A stretch of DNA of 15,456 bases from an uncultured Eubacteriales bacterium (GTDB taxonomy: Bacteria; Bacillota; Clostridia; UMGS1883; UMGS1540), in assembly GCA_900552775.1 (NCBI GenBank), contig USAP01000020.1:1-15456 (forward strand), in the 5' to 3' direction. Made by a program: the position numbers and the translations under genes. Shown in pieces: positions 5,653 to 14,509 of this stretch; within the stretch, counting starts at the first letter, position 1; the number at the start of each line of letters is the position of its first letter. The notes beneath the pieces are model-generated. The model was not told where the DNA came from. It worked only from the letters and a program-made list of their open reading frames with translations, and did no database searches.

Positions 5653-7014
5653 TCATTTTATAAGATACGCAAGCGCCTCGCACACCGTTCTGACCGGATG
5701 CACTTTAATATCGCGTTCTTCTTTTGCGGCACGCGCATTTTCTTTCGGAAGAACAATTTCCGTAAAGCCCATTTTGCGGCATTCGGCTATTCTCTTTGGG
5801 ATATTTGAAATTGAACGCAGCTCACCCGTAAGGCCCGCTTCACCCATAAACACCGTTTCATCGGGAATCACCATATTTCTGAGACTCGAAGCAATCGCAG
5901 CCATAACGGCAATATCCGCAGCCGGTTCATCTATTTTGAGTCCGCCGACAATGTTTACATATACATCGGAATTGGAAAGATGCAGTCCTACTCTTTTTTC
6001 AAGCACGGCAATAAGAAGATTAAGCCTTCCAAGGTCAAATCCCGAGGTCATTCGGCGCGGAATTCCAAAGCTTGTAGGAGCAACAAGCGCCTGAATTTCC
6101 GCCATAATAGGTCTTGTTCCTTCCATTGTGCAAAAAACAGCGGATCCCGATGCTCCGTCAGGTCTTTCTGACAGGAGCATTGCAGAAGGATTTTTTACCT
6201 CGCGAAGTCCCTTGTCGCACATTTCAAAAACACCTATCTCATTTGTTGAGCCGAATCTGTTTTTAACGGCTCTTAAAATTCTGTAGCTCTGCCGTCTCTC
6301 ACCCTCAAAATACAAAACACAGTCCACCATATGTTCAAGAACACGCGGTCCTGCAATCGCCCCGTCCTTTGTAACGTGGCCGACAAGGAATACAGCCGTA
6401 CTTCCGCTTTTGGCAAAATGCATAAGGCGCATTGTAACTTCACGCACCTGTGAAACGCTGCCCGACGCACTTGAAACATCTGCCGTGTACATCGTCTGAA
6501 CCGAATCCGTTATAACGGCTGCCGGAGACAGCTTTGCGGCATGCAGCAAAGCCGCGTCAATATTTGTTTCACTTAAAATATAAAGATTGTCGCTTTTTAC
6601 CCCTAGTCTGTCAGCGCGAAGTTTAAGCTGCTTTGCCGATTCCTCACCCGATATGTACAATACGCTGCCGTAGCTGCAAAGCGCATTGCAGATTTGCAGC
6701 AGCAAAGTTGATTTGCCTATTCCGGGTTCACCCCCGACAAGCGTGAGCGAAGCGGGAACAATTCCGCCACCCATTACGTTGTCAAGTTCCGACACACCGG
6801 TTTTTATACGTATATCATCGGTTACCGAAATATCCGAAAGCAGCGACGGCTCACCGCCCGAGAGAACCGCCGCGGCACTTTTCTTCTGCGGCGCCGCCGG
6901 CTGAACAGCCTCCTCCGCAAACGTATTCCAGTTGTTGCATGAGGGGCATTTACCAAGCCATCTGCCTGTTTCATAACCGCACTCGCTGCAAACATACACA
7001 GTTTTTGTTTTCAT
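5653..7014 (-). CDS. radA: DNA repair protein RadA (Sms), branch-migration ATPase
   Basis: A 453-residue RecA-related ATPase that processes recombination intermediates by driving branch migration. A zinc finger at the start has C9, C12, C23 and C26. The Walker A motif GEPGIGKST is at 95-103, with the Walker B region near AAVITD (165-170). The RadA-specific KNRFG motif is at 251-255, and the C-terminal Lon-like domain spans about 345-450 (GGLKIDEPAADIAVMAA). The length is normal for the family. I prefer ATG 7014, which has AAAGGGTG 5 bases upstream; an in-frame GTG at 7021-7023 lies inside that site. It is the last gene of the - strand cluster, 14 bases after the nucleoside kinase stop. No clear terminator follows before the tRNA promoter. 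Confidence 0.96.
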   Translation of the reverse strand: MKTKTVYVCSECGYETGRWLGKCPSCNNWNTFAEEAVQPAAPQKKSAAAVLSGGEPSLLSDISVTDDIRIKTGVSELDNVMGGGIVPASLTLVGGEPGIGKSTLLLQICNALCSYGSVLYISGEESAKQLKLRADRLGVKSDNLYILSETNIDAALLHAAKLSPAAVITDSVQTMYTADVSSASGSVSQVREVTMRLMHFAKSGSTAVFLVGHVTKDGAIAGPRVLEHMVDCVLYFEGERRQSYRILRAVKNRFGSTNEIGVFEMCDKGLREVKNPSAMLLSERPDGASGSAVFCTMEGTRPIMAEIQALVAPTSFGIPRRMTSGFDLGRLNLLIAVLEKRVGLHLSNSDVYVNIVGGLKIDEPAADIAVMAAIASSLRNMVIPDETVFMGEAGLTGELRSISNIPKRIAECRKMGFTEIVLPKENARAAKEERDIKVHPVRTVCEALAYLIK

Positions 7015-7028
7015 GTTTTTCACCCTTT

Positions 7029-8510
7029 TTAATAGCTTATGGAGCTTCCTCCTATAAACTCTCTCATGATCGACATCGGCGGCACAAATCGTGCATCCGT
7101 CGGTTCAAAATAAGACAAAAGTTCCAAGAGGCTTTTGCATTTTTCGCGGTGATCGCCGTCTTTTTTTAACGCCTCGGAAAGAAGCGGTTCCGCCACAGGA
7201 CGGTACAGCGCCCACTCGTAAATATTTGATGAATTGAAAATAACATCCGCCTGATTTTCATATGGGAAAATGTATTTCACTTCTCCTCTTGTAACGCTTT
7301 TCCACATATCTATTGTTTTCTCCGCGCTTGTATTTCTGAAACTGTTGTCGCGTATAATGCGGCGCAGCAAACGTGTGTCTGTAGGAGAAATCGGATTTAC
7401 GTTATCAAAACACAGTGAAGTTAAAGCACTGCAATAAACTTTATAAACATAATCCGAGCGCACACCGAGCAAAAGGCGTTCATTAAGTGCGTGAAGCCCT
7501 TCGATTATTACAACACTTGACGGCTTTAAGCACATCTTCCGTGTAATTTCACTTCTTTTTCCGCGCATAAAATCATATTTTGGCACATTTATTGTTCTGC
7601 CCTCCGTAAGAGCCTCCATATGCTCGGAAAAAAGCGCCACATCAAGTGATTCCAGCGTTTCAAAATCGGGTTTACCGTCTTCATCGAGAGGAGATTTGTC
7701 CGCATCGATAAAATAATCATCAAGAGAAATAACCTCAGGAGTTATGCCGTTGGCGCGCAAGTGAAGCAACAGTCTGTTTGCAAATGTGGTTTTTCCCGAT
7801 GACGAAGGACCGGCTATAAGAATAATCTTTTTATGAAGAATTTCGCTTTTCACCGTATCGGCTATTTCGGAAATTGCTTTTTCGTGAATTATTTCGGCAA
7901 TATTTATTATATCGGCAGTATTTCCGCATTTAATTGCACGGTTAAGCTCAAATACGTCGGAAATCCCCGTTATCTCGTTCCATGCGCGATAATCGTTTAT
8001 TGTCTGTATAATCTTTTTTCCCCATGTAAAAGGAGGAAATTTACCGTCATACCCCGGATGCGGATATCGCAGCAAAATGCCCGTTTCAAAAGGCATAATG
8101 TCAAATTCGGAAAGACAGGAAGCACTTTCCTCGGTTTCTCCGTAAACGCTGTAATATCTGCCCATATCCTCAAAAAGCCGCACATTTTCACGCGGCGTAT
8201 AAATTATTTTCTCCGCAAGTTCCGGATTTGTCTCCGAAAGCAGACGCGACGCTTCTTCCTTTGTAACTTCAAACGATTTAAGCTTAAAGTCTGCCTTTAT
8301 AAGCTCGCGCATTTTTGATTTTATTTCTTCCGTCCTGCGTCTTGTTATACGCATATTTTTAAATTCAACATAAGTTGAGCGGTTCACAGACTGATGAACG
8401 TCTATATCGGCATCCTTGTACAGTCTGTTAAGAGCAGCCATAAGCACAAGCAGCAAACTCTGCCGATATTTTCTGTATCCTTCGTCAGTCATATAAGGAG
8501 CTTTTCCCAT
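7029..8510 (-). CDS. Uridine kinase-like (Udk/PRK family) nucleoside kinase with an N-terminal synthetase-like domain
   Basis: A 493-residue protein. The C-terminal half is a P-loop kinase of the uridine kinase/phosphoribulokinase family, with Walker A GPSSSGKTT at 234-242, then ISLDDYF and KYDFMRGKR nearby and IIEGLHALNE further on. The N-terminal half resembles the second additional domain of threonyl- and alanyl-tRNA synthetases (DVHQSVNRSTYVEF, about 38-51). This arrangement is known in bacterial nucleoside kinases of about 550 residues, which often also carry a TGS domain; here the protein is shorter and the TGS part is absent. The expected reaction is ATP-dependent phosphorylation of a nucleoside, probably in pyrimidine salvage. 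The start ATG follows GGGGGTGA, which itself contains the stop codon of the hemZ-like gene, so translation is probably coupled. Confidence 0.88.
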   Translation of the reverse strand: MGKAPYMTDEGYRKYRQSLLLVLMAALNRLYKDADIDVHQSVNRSTYVEFKNMRITRRRTEEIKSKMRELIKADFKLKSFEVTKEEASRLLSETNPELAEKIIYTPRENVRLFEDMGRYYSVYGETEESASCLSEFDIMPFETGILLRYPHPGYDGKFPPFTWGKKIIQTINDYRAWNEITGISDVFELNRAIKCGNTADIINIAEIIHEKAISEIADTVKSEILHKKIILIAGPSSSGKTTFANRLLLHLRANGITPEVISLDDYFIDADKSPLDEDGKPDFETLESLDVALFSEHMEALTEGRTINVPKYDFMRGKRSEITRKMCLKPSSVVIIEGLHALNERLLLGVRSDYVYKVYCSALTSLCFDNVNPISPTDTRLLRRIIRDNSFRNTSAEKTIDMWKSVTRGEVKYIFPYENQADVIFNSSNIYEWALYRPVAEPLLSEALKKDGDHREKCKSLLELLSYFEPTDARFVPPMSIMREFIGGSSISY

Positions 8511-8517
8511 ATTGCCG

Positions 8518-9927
8518 TCACCCCCTGATTAATTTTGAAATTTCGGATTTTCTTTTTATTATTTCATCAAACTTATTTATATAATCATCTGCATTTTTAA
8601 AGTTGAAAATACGTTCTATTCGCTTTCCGAGAACAATTTTTGTAACCGCTCCGGCGCCGAGCGCAACGACATGGCTGCCGTCGCTCATGGTGTCTATATT
8701 GTAAATACATTCGCGTCCCGGCTTTGCATATCCTACATTTTCAAGATTTCCGAGAGTTGATTTCTGTTTATATAAATAATACGGATTGTAGCCGGTTTTG
8801 CGGCACATTTTCTGCGCCGTCTCCACCATACGGGATATTTCTTCCGCCGATGTGTCGTATTTCCACACGGAGCGCAGCCGGCTCGCTCTTTTTATATACA
8901 GAGTATGTACCGTTATATTTTCCGGTGACAGTGCGGAAATTTTTTTCATGGTATCTTCAAAATCCGAAGGTTTTTCATTCGGAAGCCCGGCTATAACATC
9001 ACAGTTTATATTGTCAAAACCCATGCTCCGCGCCAGGTCAAACGCATCGAGAAAGTCTTTATACGTGTGGTTTCTTCCTATGATTTTAAGCGTTTTGTCC
9101 GACGTCGTCTGCGGATTTATGCTTATTCTGCCGATGCCGCCTTTTTTTATGGCTGAAAGTTTTTCGCAAGTTACGGTATCGGGTCTGCCCGCTTCAACCG
9201 TATATTCTTCGCAGCGCGTCAAATCTATACTGCTTTGCACCGCATCAAAAAGCTTTGTAAGATTTTCCGGCGAAAGCGCCGTGGGTGTCCCGCCTCCGAA
9301 ATACACACTCCTCACATTCATTCCGAGATCTTTTATTATTTCTCCGGTACATGCAATTTCAGTGCACAGCTTTTCCGTATATTCGTCCGCATATTTTATC
9401 ATTCTGCCGGCATCATGCGAAACAAAAGAGCAGTATATGCACCTTGTCGGGCAGAACGGAATTCCTATATAAAGCGAAATATTATTGTCATCTTTTGAAA
9501 CCAATCCGCGCTCGGCTTTTGCCACAAGCAGCGCCAGCTCAATTTTTTCATCACTTACAAGGTATCTGTTTTTAAATATGCTGCGTATTTCATCTTCGCT
9601 CACGCCGTTTTCAAGCATTTCCAAAATCGGTTTTGCAGGCCTTATTCCCGTGAGAATACCCCACGGTGCAGGAAGATTTGAAATTTTTTTTGCGGCTTCA
9701 TATGCCGAAAGCTTTATAAGATCTCCCGTATCTTTCTTGGTGCGGCAAACGGCGCGGCGCTCTGCCGCGGCAGTGTGCCCTTCGTATTCCATGATACAGA
9801 GAGCCTTTGTTTCTCCGTTTTCCTCGAAAATTTCGCTTTTTAAAGTAAGCTCTTCATGCTTTGGGAAAAACAGGAGACCTATCTGCTCGGCTTCATATTT
9901 AAAAGTGTGATTAAGAAAGAGCTGCAT
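8518..9927 (-). CDS. hemZ: HemZ-like radical SAM coproporphyrinogen III oxidase family protein
   Basis: A 469-residue radical SAM enzyme. The iron-sulfur cluster motif CPTRCIYC is at 159-166 in the typical context GIPFCPTRC-YCSF. It is followed by YFGGGTPT, the VEAGRPDT signature of the HemZ branch, and GRISINPQT. The roughly 150 residues before the radical SAM core, containing WGILTGIRPAKP, are characteristic of HemZ and absent from HemN. HemZ is described as an oxygen-independent coproporphyrinogen dehydrogenase, but in many Clostridia without full haem synthesis its real substrate is unclear. ATG 9927 is preferred: AAAGGAG lies about 10 bases upstream, and a TTG at 9948 would sit on that site. 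The gene overlaps the MBL hydrolase gene by 17 bases. The HemZ group is clear; the reaction is uncertain. Confidence 0.88.
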   Translation of the reverse strand: MQLFLNHTFKYEAEQIGLLFFPKHEELTLKSEIFEENGETKALCIMEYEGHTAAAERRAVCRTKKDTGDLIKLSAYEAAKKISNLPAPWGILTGIRPAKPILEMLENGVSEDEIRSIFKNRYLVSDEKIELALLVAKAERGLVSKDDNNISLYIGIPFCPTRCIYCSFVSHDAGRMIKYADEYTEKLCTEIACTGEIIKDLGMNVRSVYFGGGTPTALSPENLTKLFDAVQSSIDLTRCEEYTVEAGRPDTVTCEKLSAIKKGGIGRISINPQTTSDKTLKIIGRNHTYKDFLDAFDLARSMGFDNINCDVIAGLPNEKPSDFEDTMKKISALSPENITVHTLYIKRASRLRSVWKYDTSAEEISRMVETAQKMCRKTGYNPYYLYKQKSTLGNLENVGYAKPGRECIYNIDTMSDGSHVVALGAGAVTKIVLGKRIERIFNFKNADDYINKFDEIIKRKSEISKLIRG

Positions 9928-10516
9928 ACGGGTTATGCTCCTTTTCAAATCCTATTTCCGTTGTCTCTCCGTGCCCCGGGAAAACACGCGTATCTCCGGG
10001 CAATTTCATAAGCTTTTTTACGGAATCAAATATGGTTTTTTCGTCTTCGGGCTCATATCTGCCTATGGTCATATGAAAAAGCGTGTCTCCGGAAAAAAGT
10101 GCTTTTCCGCATAAAAGACAAACGCTCCCCGGCGAATGACCGGGCGTTTCAATTACGCGAAAATTCATGCTGCCTACAGACACAATGTCACCCTCTCCGT
10201 ATGTTTTGTCATATTCTGTCTTTTCGTGCGTAAACCCAAAAAGCGCCGCCATGCTTTTTTTCGTGTCAGAGAGGCATGGCGCATCGTTTTTATGAATATA
10301 TACGGGAGCCGAAAAGGCTTTTGTCAAATCATTTACGGCAATTATATGGTCAAAGTGCCCGTGCGTTAAAAGTACGGCACGCACGGAAAGTCCTTCGCAT
10401 TTTTTAATTATTTCTTCGGCACATCCGCCCGGATCTATAACGGCGGCATCTTTTCCGTCCGAAACTATATAGCAATTTTCTCCCAATTCATTTGTTTCAA
10501 TTTTAAAAACTTTCAA
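9911..10516 (-). CDS. MBL-fold (glyoxalase II-like) metallohydrolase
   Basis: A 201-residue cytoplasmic metallo-beta-lactamase-fold hydrolase of the glyoxalase II/YqgX-like group. The metal site is THGHFDH at 51-57, with H127 in TPGHSPGS, D144 in SGDTLF and H182 in FPGHGE. The N-terminus FKIETNELGENCYIV is typical. A plausible reaction is hydrolysis of a thioester such as S-lactoylglutathione or a related metabolite, but the real substrate is unknown. I prefer a TTG start at 10516 because GGAG lies 6 bases upstream. An in-frame ATG (10528) has its purine-rich tract directly adjacent, and a GTG at 10546 lacks a good site. The gene overlaps hemZ by 17 bases and lies 111 bases after rel. Confidence 0.9.
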   Translation of the reverse strand: MKVFKIETNELGENCYIVSDGKDAAVIDPGGCAEEIIKKCEGLSVRAVLLTHGHFDHIIAVNDLTKAFSAPVYIHKNDAPCLSDTKKSMAALFGFTHEKTEYDKTYGEGDIVSVGSMNFRVIETPGHSPGSVCLLCGKALFSGDTLFHMTIGRYEPEDEKTIFDSVKKLMKLPGDTRVFPGHGETTEIGFEKEHNPYAALS

Positions 10517-10564
10517 TTTAATCTCCATTCCGCCTTGCACCGACACAGACAGTAATTAAAATCT

Positions 10565-10591
10565 CTTATCAGCAAGGCAAGGAATGATAAG
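10565..10591 (-). other. Hairpin in the rel-MBL intergenic gap
   Basis: CTTATCA and TGATAAG form a perfect 7-bp stem with a 13-base loop in the 111-base gap between rel and the MBL gene. On the - strand it is followed by AGATTTTAA, a poor T tract. It could be a weak attenuator or an RNA processing site. No convincing promoter boxes are visible in the gap. Confidence 0.35.
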
Positions 10592-10627
10592 TGATTTCGC
10601 ACGGACTTTTCAATTTTTCCGAAGGAC

Positions 10628-12796
10628 TTACTGATGCGAGCGCAAAACATTATAAACTCCGGGAATCGTATAAAGCCTTTTTATGATATTTGAAAGCTGA
10701 GACGTGTCTCCGACTTCTATAGTAACATCTATAACCGCGAGATTTTTCTTTGTTATCCTCATGTTAAGTGCGCTTATTGAGAGCTTATAGTCATTCAGCG
10801 CCATGGAAACATCCGCAATAATACCCGGACGGTTTGTGGACATAACCTGAAGATCGCACATGTATTTGCCTGCCGCCTCATCAACCCAGTGGCAATTTAT
10901 GATGCGCGCCTTCTCATCGTCCGTAAGCTTATCTTCGCGCACGTTTATGCAGTCTCTGCGGTGAACGCTGACGCCTCTGCCCTTGGTTATAAAACCTATA
11001 ATATCATCGCCCGGAAGCGGCGTGCAGCAGCGCGACACACGCACAAGGCAGTTATCTATTCCTTCAACCTCAATCGTTGAACCTGGCTGCGGTTTCTTGG
11101 GCGGAGTTATTTCTGCCGTTGCCGCCGGTTTTTCAGGCTGAAGTTCTTTGTTATATTCGCGCAGTCTTGATATAAACTTATGTGCCGGCATGGTTCCGTA
11201 ACCCACCGCGGCATACATATCATCGGCGCTTGCAAAGCCGTAGCGTTTTAAAGCCTGATCGAGGTATTCTTTTTTGAAGAGCGAAGTCATATTAAGCGAG
11301 AGACGTTTTGCCTCATGCTCAATCATTTCCTTGCCCGCTTCAATATTTTCGGTGCGGCGTTCCTTTTTAAACCAGTGATTGATTTTTGAACGCGCCTGAG
11401 ATGTTTTGCATATATTAAGCCAATCTCTGCTCGGGCCGTGAACACTTGAGGACGTTAAAACTTCAACTATATCGCCTGTCTGAAGTTTATAGTCAAGCGG
11501 CACAATCTTTGAATTTACCTTTGCACCCATCATTTTGTTTCCGACGGCACTGTGTATTGCAAATGCAAAATCTATGGGGGTTGCGCCGGCAGGAAGATTT
11601 ATTACATCTCCGCGCGGAGTGAAAACGAACACTTCGTCCGCAAAAAGGTCTATTTTCAGAGAACGCATAAATTCTTCCGCATTGTCCAGATCCTTTTGTA
11701 TTTCGAGAAGCTGTCTTATCCACGCAAGTTTTGAATCTGTTGCCGTTTCGCGGTTGCCCGTTATGCCCTCTTTGTATTTCCAGTGCGCCGCAATACCTTT
11801 TTCCGCCGTCTGATGCATTTCAAACGTTCTTATCTGAATTTCGCACGGCTGACCTTCGGGGCCTATAACAGTTGTATGCAGCGACTGATACATATTCGGC
11901 TTCGGCATCGCAATATAATCTTTAAACCTGCCCGGCATAGGCATATAAAGTTCATGCACCATACCCAAAACGGCATAGCACTCGTTTATTGTATTTACAA
12001 TCACGCGCACGGCAAACAAATCGTAAATTTCGTCTATAGACTTGTTCTGGGCGTACATTTTCCTGAATATGCTGTAAATGCTTTTTGCCCTGCCCGAAAT
12101 CTGAAATTCTATGTTCATTTCGCGAAGTTTTTCGGAAATTGTTTTGATTATATCCGAAATGTACTGCTCGCGTTCCGATTTTTTCTTCTTTATGCTTTCC
12201 GCAATTTCATAATACGCAACGCTGTCAAGGTGGCGGAGTGCCAAATCTTCAAGTTCGCTTTTAATTGTAGAAATACCTAAGCGGTGCGCAAGAGGCGCAT
12301 AAACCTCAAGAGTTTCTCGCGCTTTAAGTCTCTGTTTTTCGGGAGACACGTTTTTAAGCGTGCGCATATTGTGCAGCCTGTCGGCAAGTTTTATCAGAAT
12401 AACGCGGATATCTTTTGCCATTGCAAGAAACATTTTGCGCAGCGATTCTATCTGCTGCTCTTCCTTGTTTGTAAACTGGATTTTGTCAAGCTTTGTTACA
12501 CCTTCGACAAGCATGGCAACATTGTCGCCGAAGCGCGCCGCAACCTCCGAATAGTCGCTTTTTGTATCTTCTATAACGTCATGCAGAAGCCCTGCCGCAA
12601 TAGCTTCGGAATCAAGCTGCATATCCGCAAGAATATAAGCCACCTCCAGAGGATGGCTGATATAAGGCTCGCCCGACTCCCTTTTCTGGTCTCCGTGCAT
12701 CTCCTTGGCATATTCATAGGCTTTTTCAACAAGCTCTGTATTCGCGTCCGGATTTACTGATTTAATTTTGTCTATAAGCTTTTCTATGGTAATCAT
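10628..12796 (-). CDS. rel: Bifunctional (p)ppGpp synthetase/hydrolase Rel
   Basis: A 722-residue long RelA/SpoT homologue that makes and degrades (p)ppGpp in the stringent response. The HD hydrolase domain keeps H48, H72-D73 and D139 (KLADRLHN), so hydrolysis should be active. The synthetase domain includes GRAKSIYSI (235-243) and RFKD (290-293). RFKD is the RXKD motif of bifunctional enzymes; synthetase-only RelA has EXDD. YQSLHT and EIQIRT follow. The C-terminal half has a TGS domain (about 387-447, VFTPRGDVINLP), a conserved-cysteine domain (RCCTPLPGD) and a C-terminal ACT domain. Length is normal. The start is ATG 12796, with GGAG 6 bases upstream; the TTG at 12808 would use that site itself. 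The gene overlaps the end of recJ by 35 bases, indicating coupled expression. Confidence 0.97.
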   Translation of the reverse strand: MITIEKLIDKIKSVNPDANTELVEKAYEYAKEMHGDQKRESGEPYISHPLEVAYILADMQLDSEAIAAGLLHDVIEDTKSDYSEVAARFGDNVAMLVEGVTKLDKIQFTNKEEQQIESLRKMFLAMAKDIRVILIKLADRLHNMRTLKNVSPEKQRLKARETLEVYAPLAHRLGISTIKSELEDLALRHLDSVAYYEIAESIKKKKSEREQYISDIIKTISEKLREMNIEFQISGRAKSIYSIFRKMYAQNKSIDEIYDLFAVRVIVNTINECYAVLGMVHELYMPMPGRFKDYIAMPKPNMYQSLHTTVIGPEGQPCEIQIRTFEMHQTAEKGIAAHWKYKEGITGNRETATDSKLAWIRQLLEIQKDLDNAEEFMRSLKIDLFADEVFVFTPRGDVINLPAGATPIDFAFAIHSAVGNKMMGAKVNSKIVPLDYKLQTGDIVEVLTSSSVHGPSRDWLNICKTSQARSKINHWFKKERRTENIEAGKEMIEHEAKRLSLNMTSLFKKEYLDQALKRYGFASADDMYAAVGYGTMPAHKFISRLREYNKELQPEKPAATAEITPPKKPQPGSTIEVEGIDNCLVRVSRCCTPLPGDDIIGFITKGRGVSVHRRDCINVREDKLTDDEKARIINCHWVDEAAGKYMCDLQVMSTNRPGIIADVSMALNDYKLSISALNMRITKKNLAVIDVTIEVGDTSQLSNIIKRLYTIPGVYNVLRSHQ

Positions 12797-14489
12797 CGTT
12801 TTCTCCAATTATGTCTACAAGCTGAAATTGCGGGGAAACATTTCCCATAAATTCATTTTCTTCGAGATAAGCCGCAAAAGACACGGTATCTCCTTTTTTA
12901 GCCGTATCGGCAAAGTCACCCATTGCAAAACCTATTGCCGAAAACTCTTTTCCGTTTTTAATAATTTTTAATATCAAATGCTTTCCGTCACGGCTTTTTT
13001 TTATTGCCGATACTTTTGCCGAAAGCACCGCAAATACGGGTTTTGCATTGCCTGTGCCTATAGGCTCGAGTTTTGTAAGTTCTCTGCACAGTCTCAGCAT
13101 ATTGCCTTCGCACGAAAGGCGGCAATCTATATTCACCGTCGGAATAAGATCTTCATCGTCCATATTCCCGTCCGCAAAAGCATTTATTCGTTTTTCAAAT
13201 TCATCAATATTGTCTTTTGGCAGCGTAAGACCCGCCGCCAGATCATGTCCGCCGAATTTAGTGAGGATATCGCGGCAGGAGCAAAGCGCGTCATAAAGAT
13301 TAATTCCGCGTATCGCACGCCCCGATCCTTTTGCGGTGCCGTCCTCCGAAACGGAAAGTAAAATAACGCTTCTGTGGTACAAGTCCGCTATTCTCGAAGC
13401 CGTTATGCCTATAATCCCGGGGTGCCAGTCTTCATGCGCCAAAACGATAATGCGTTTTTCGCTTTTTTCGCCTTCTTCTATCATTTCCACAGCTTCGTTA
13501 AAAATATTCTGCCCGATTTCCTTGCGGTGTGAGTTTTGTGTGTCAAGCACCCGGGCCATTTCATATGCCTCTGCCTCATCGTCACAGCACAAAAGATTAA
13601 GCGCAGTGCGCACATCGCCTATTCTGCCTGCCGCGTTAATGCGCGGCGCTATCATAAACCCGATGTGACCTGCGGAAACGCTTTCTTTTTTTATTGCCGA
13701 CACATTAAAAAGTGCATCAAGCCACGGAATTTTCGCCGTCTGCATTTTTTGGAGTCCTATTCTTGCAAGCTCGCGGTTCTCGTTTTTCAGCGGAACAACG
13801 TCAGCAATTGTTGCAAGAGCCACATATTCCGCATAATCGCGCAGAGGCTTTTCCGCCCCGCCGCTTAAAGCACATATAAGTTTAAAAGCAACTCCGGTTC
13901 CCGAAAGTTCGCTGTAAGGATAGCGGCAGTCGCACTGTTTCGGGTTTATAACGGCGTTCGCCTGCGGCACCTCGGCGCCGCAGGCATGATGGTCGCATAT
14001 TATAATGTCCAAGCCGAGTTCTTTTGCAAGAACCGTTTCCGGTATTGCGGTTATGCCCGTGTCCACCGTGACTATAAGCCGCGTTCCGCTTCCGGCAATT
14101 TTCCGGACGGCTTCGGCATTTACACCATACCCTTCCGTCTCCCTGTCGGGAATATATATATCCGCATTTCCCCCGCGGCTTTTAAGATAACGAAAAAGCA
14201 TTGATGATGCCGAAATTCCATCCACGTCATAGTCGCCGTAAACCGTTATTTTATCTCCGTTTTCAAGAGCTTTTTCAAGCGTTTCAACACCTTTTTCCAT
14301 GTCCTTCATCAAAAAAGGATCATGCAAAAGCTCTGCACTTCCGTTTAAAAAGCTGCCGCTTTCACGGAGGTCTATGCCGCGGTTGAGCAGCACTGCGGCA
14401 AGAACCTGAGAAATTTTGTGTTTTGCCGCAAGCTTTCTTACATCTTCGCCCGAAAGTCCGTCGCAAAGATAGTTCCATTTTTTATCCAT
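12762..14489 (-). CDS. recJ: Single-stranded-DNA-specific 5'-3' exonuclease RecJ
   Basis: A 575-residue DHH-superfamily nuclease that degrades single-stranded DNA 5' to 3' in RecF-pathway recombination, mismatch repair and base-excision repair. Metal-binding motifs are present: DYDVDG (86-91), DTG (143-145) and DHH (166-168). The RecJ-specific PRINAAGRIGD and the DHHA1 motif GGHDLAAG follow, and the last roughly 120 residues form the OB-fold end. The length equals the short, E. coli-like form, not the extended Bacillus form. The start ATG 14489 has only a distant AGAGGG (about 13 bases away), so translation may depend on the upstream gene, which stops 20 bases before. The end overlaps rel. 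The recJ-rel order agrees with many Clostridia genomes. Confidence 0.96.
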   Translation of the reverse strand: MDKKWNYLCDGLSGEDVRKLAAKHKISQVLAAVLLNRGIDLRESGSFLNGSAELLHDPFLMKDMEKGVETLEKALENGDKITVYGDYDVDGISASSMLFRYLKSRGGNADIYIPDRETEGYGVNAEAVRKIAGSGTRLIVTVDTGITAIPETVLAKELGLDIIICDHHACGAEVPQANAVINPKQCDCRYPYSELSGTGVAFKLICALSGGAEKPLRDYAEYVALATIADVVPLKNENRELARIGLQKMQTAKIPWLDALFNVSAIKKESVSAGHIGFMIAPRINAAGRIGDVRTALNLLCCDDEAEAYEMARVLDTQNSHRKEIGQNIFNEAVEMIEEGEKSEKRIIVLAHEDWHPGIIGITASRIADLYHRSVILLSVSEDGTAKGSGRAIRGINLYDALCSCRDILTKFGGHDLAAGLTLPKDNIDEFEKRINAFADGNMDDEDLIPTVNIDCRLSCEGNMLRLCRELTKLEPIGTGNAKPVFAVLSAKVSAIKKSRDGKHLILKIIKNGKEFSAIGFAMGDFADTAKKGDTVSFAAYLEENEFMGNVSPQFQLVDIIGENDDYHRKAYRQN

Positions 14490-14509
14490 AAAATAAGTTA
14501 TACCCTCTG

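Noticed and set aside
7833..8318. 161-codon + strand open frame opposite the nucleoside kinase gene
   Set aside because: It is a shadow of a well-supported conserved gene; cysteine-, phenylalanine- and arginine-rich composition is typical of antisense reading.
8798..9472. 224-codon + strand open frame opposite the hemZ-like gene
   Set aside because: It is the antisense of the radical SAM core, with no ribosome binding site and no domain signature.
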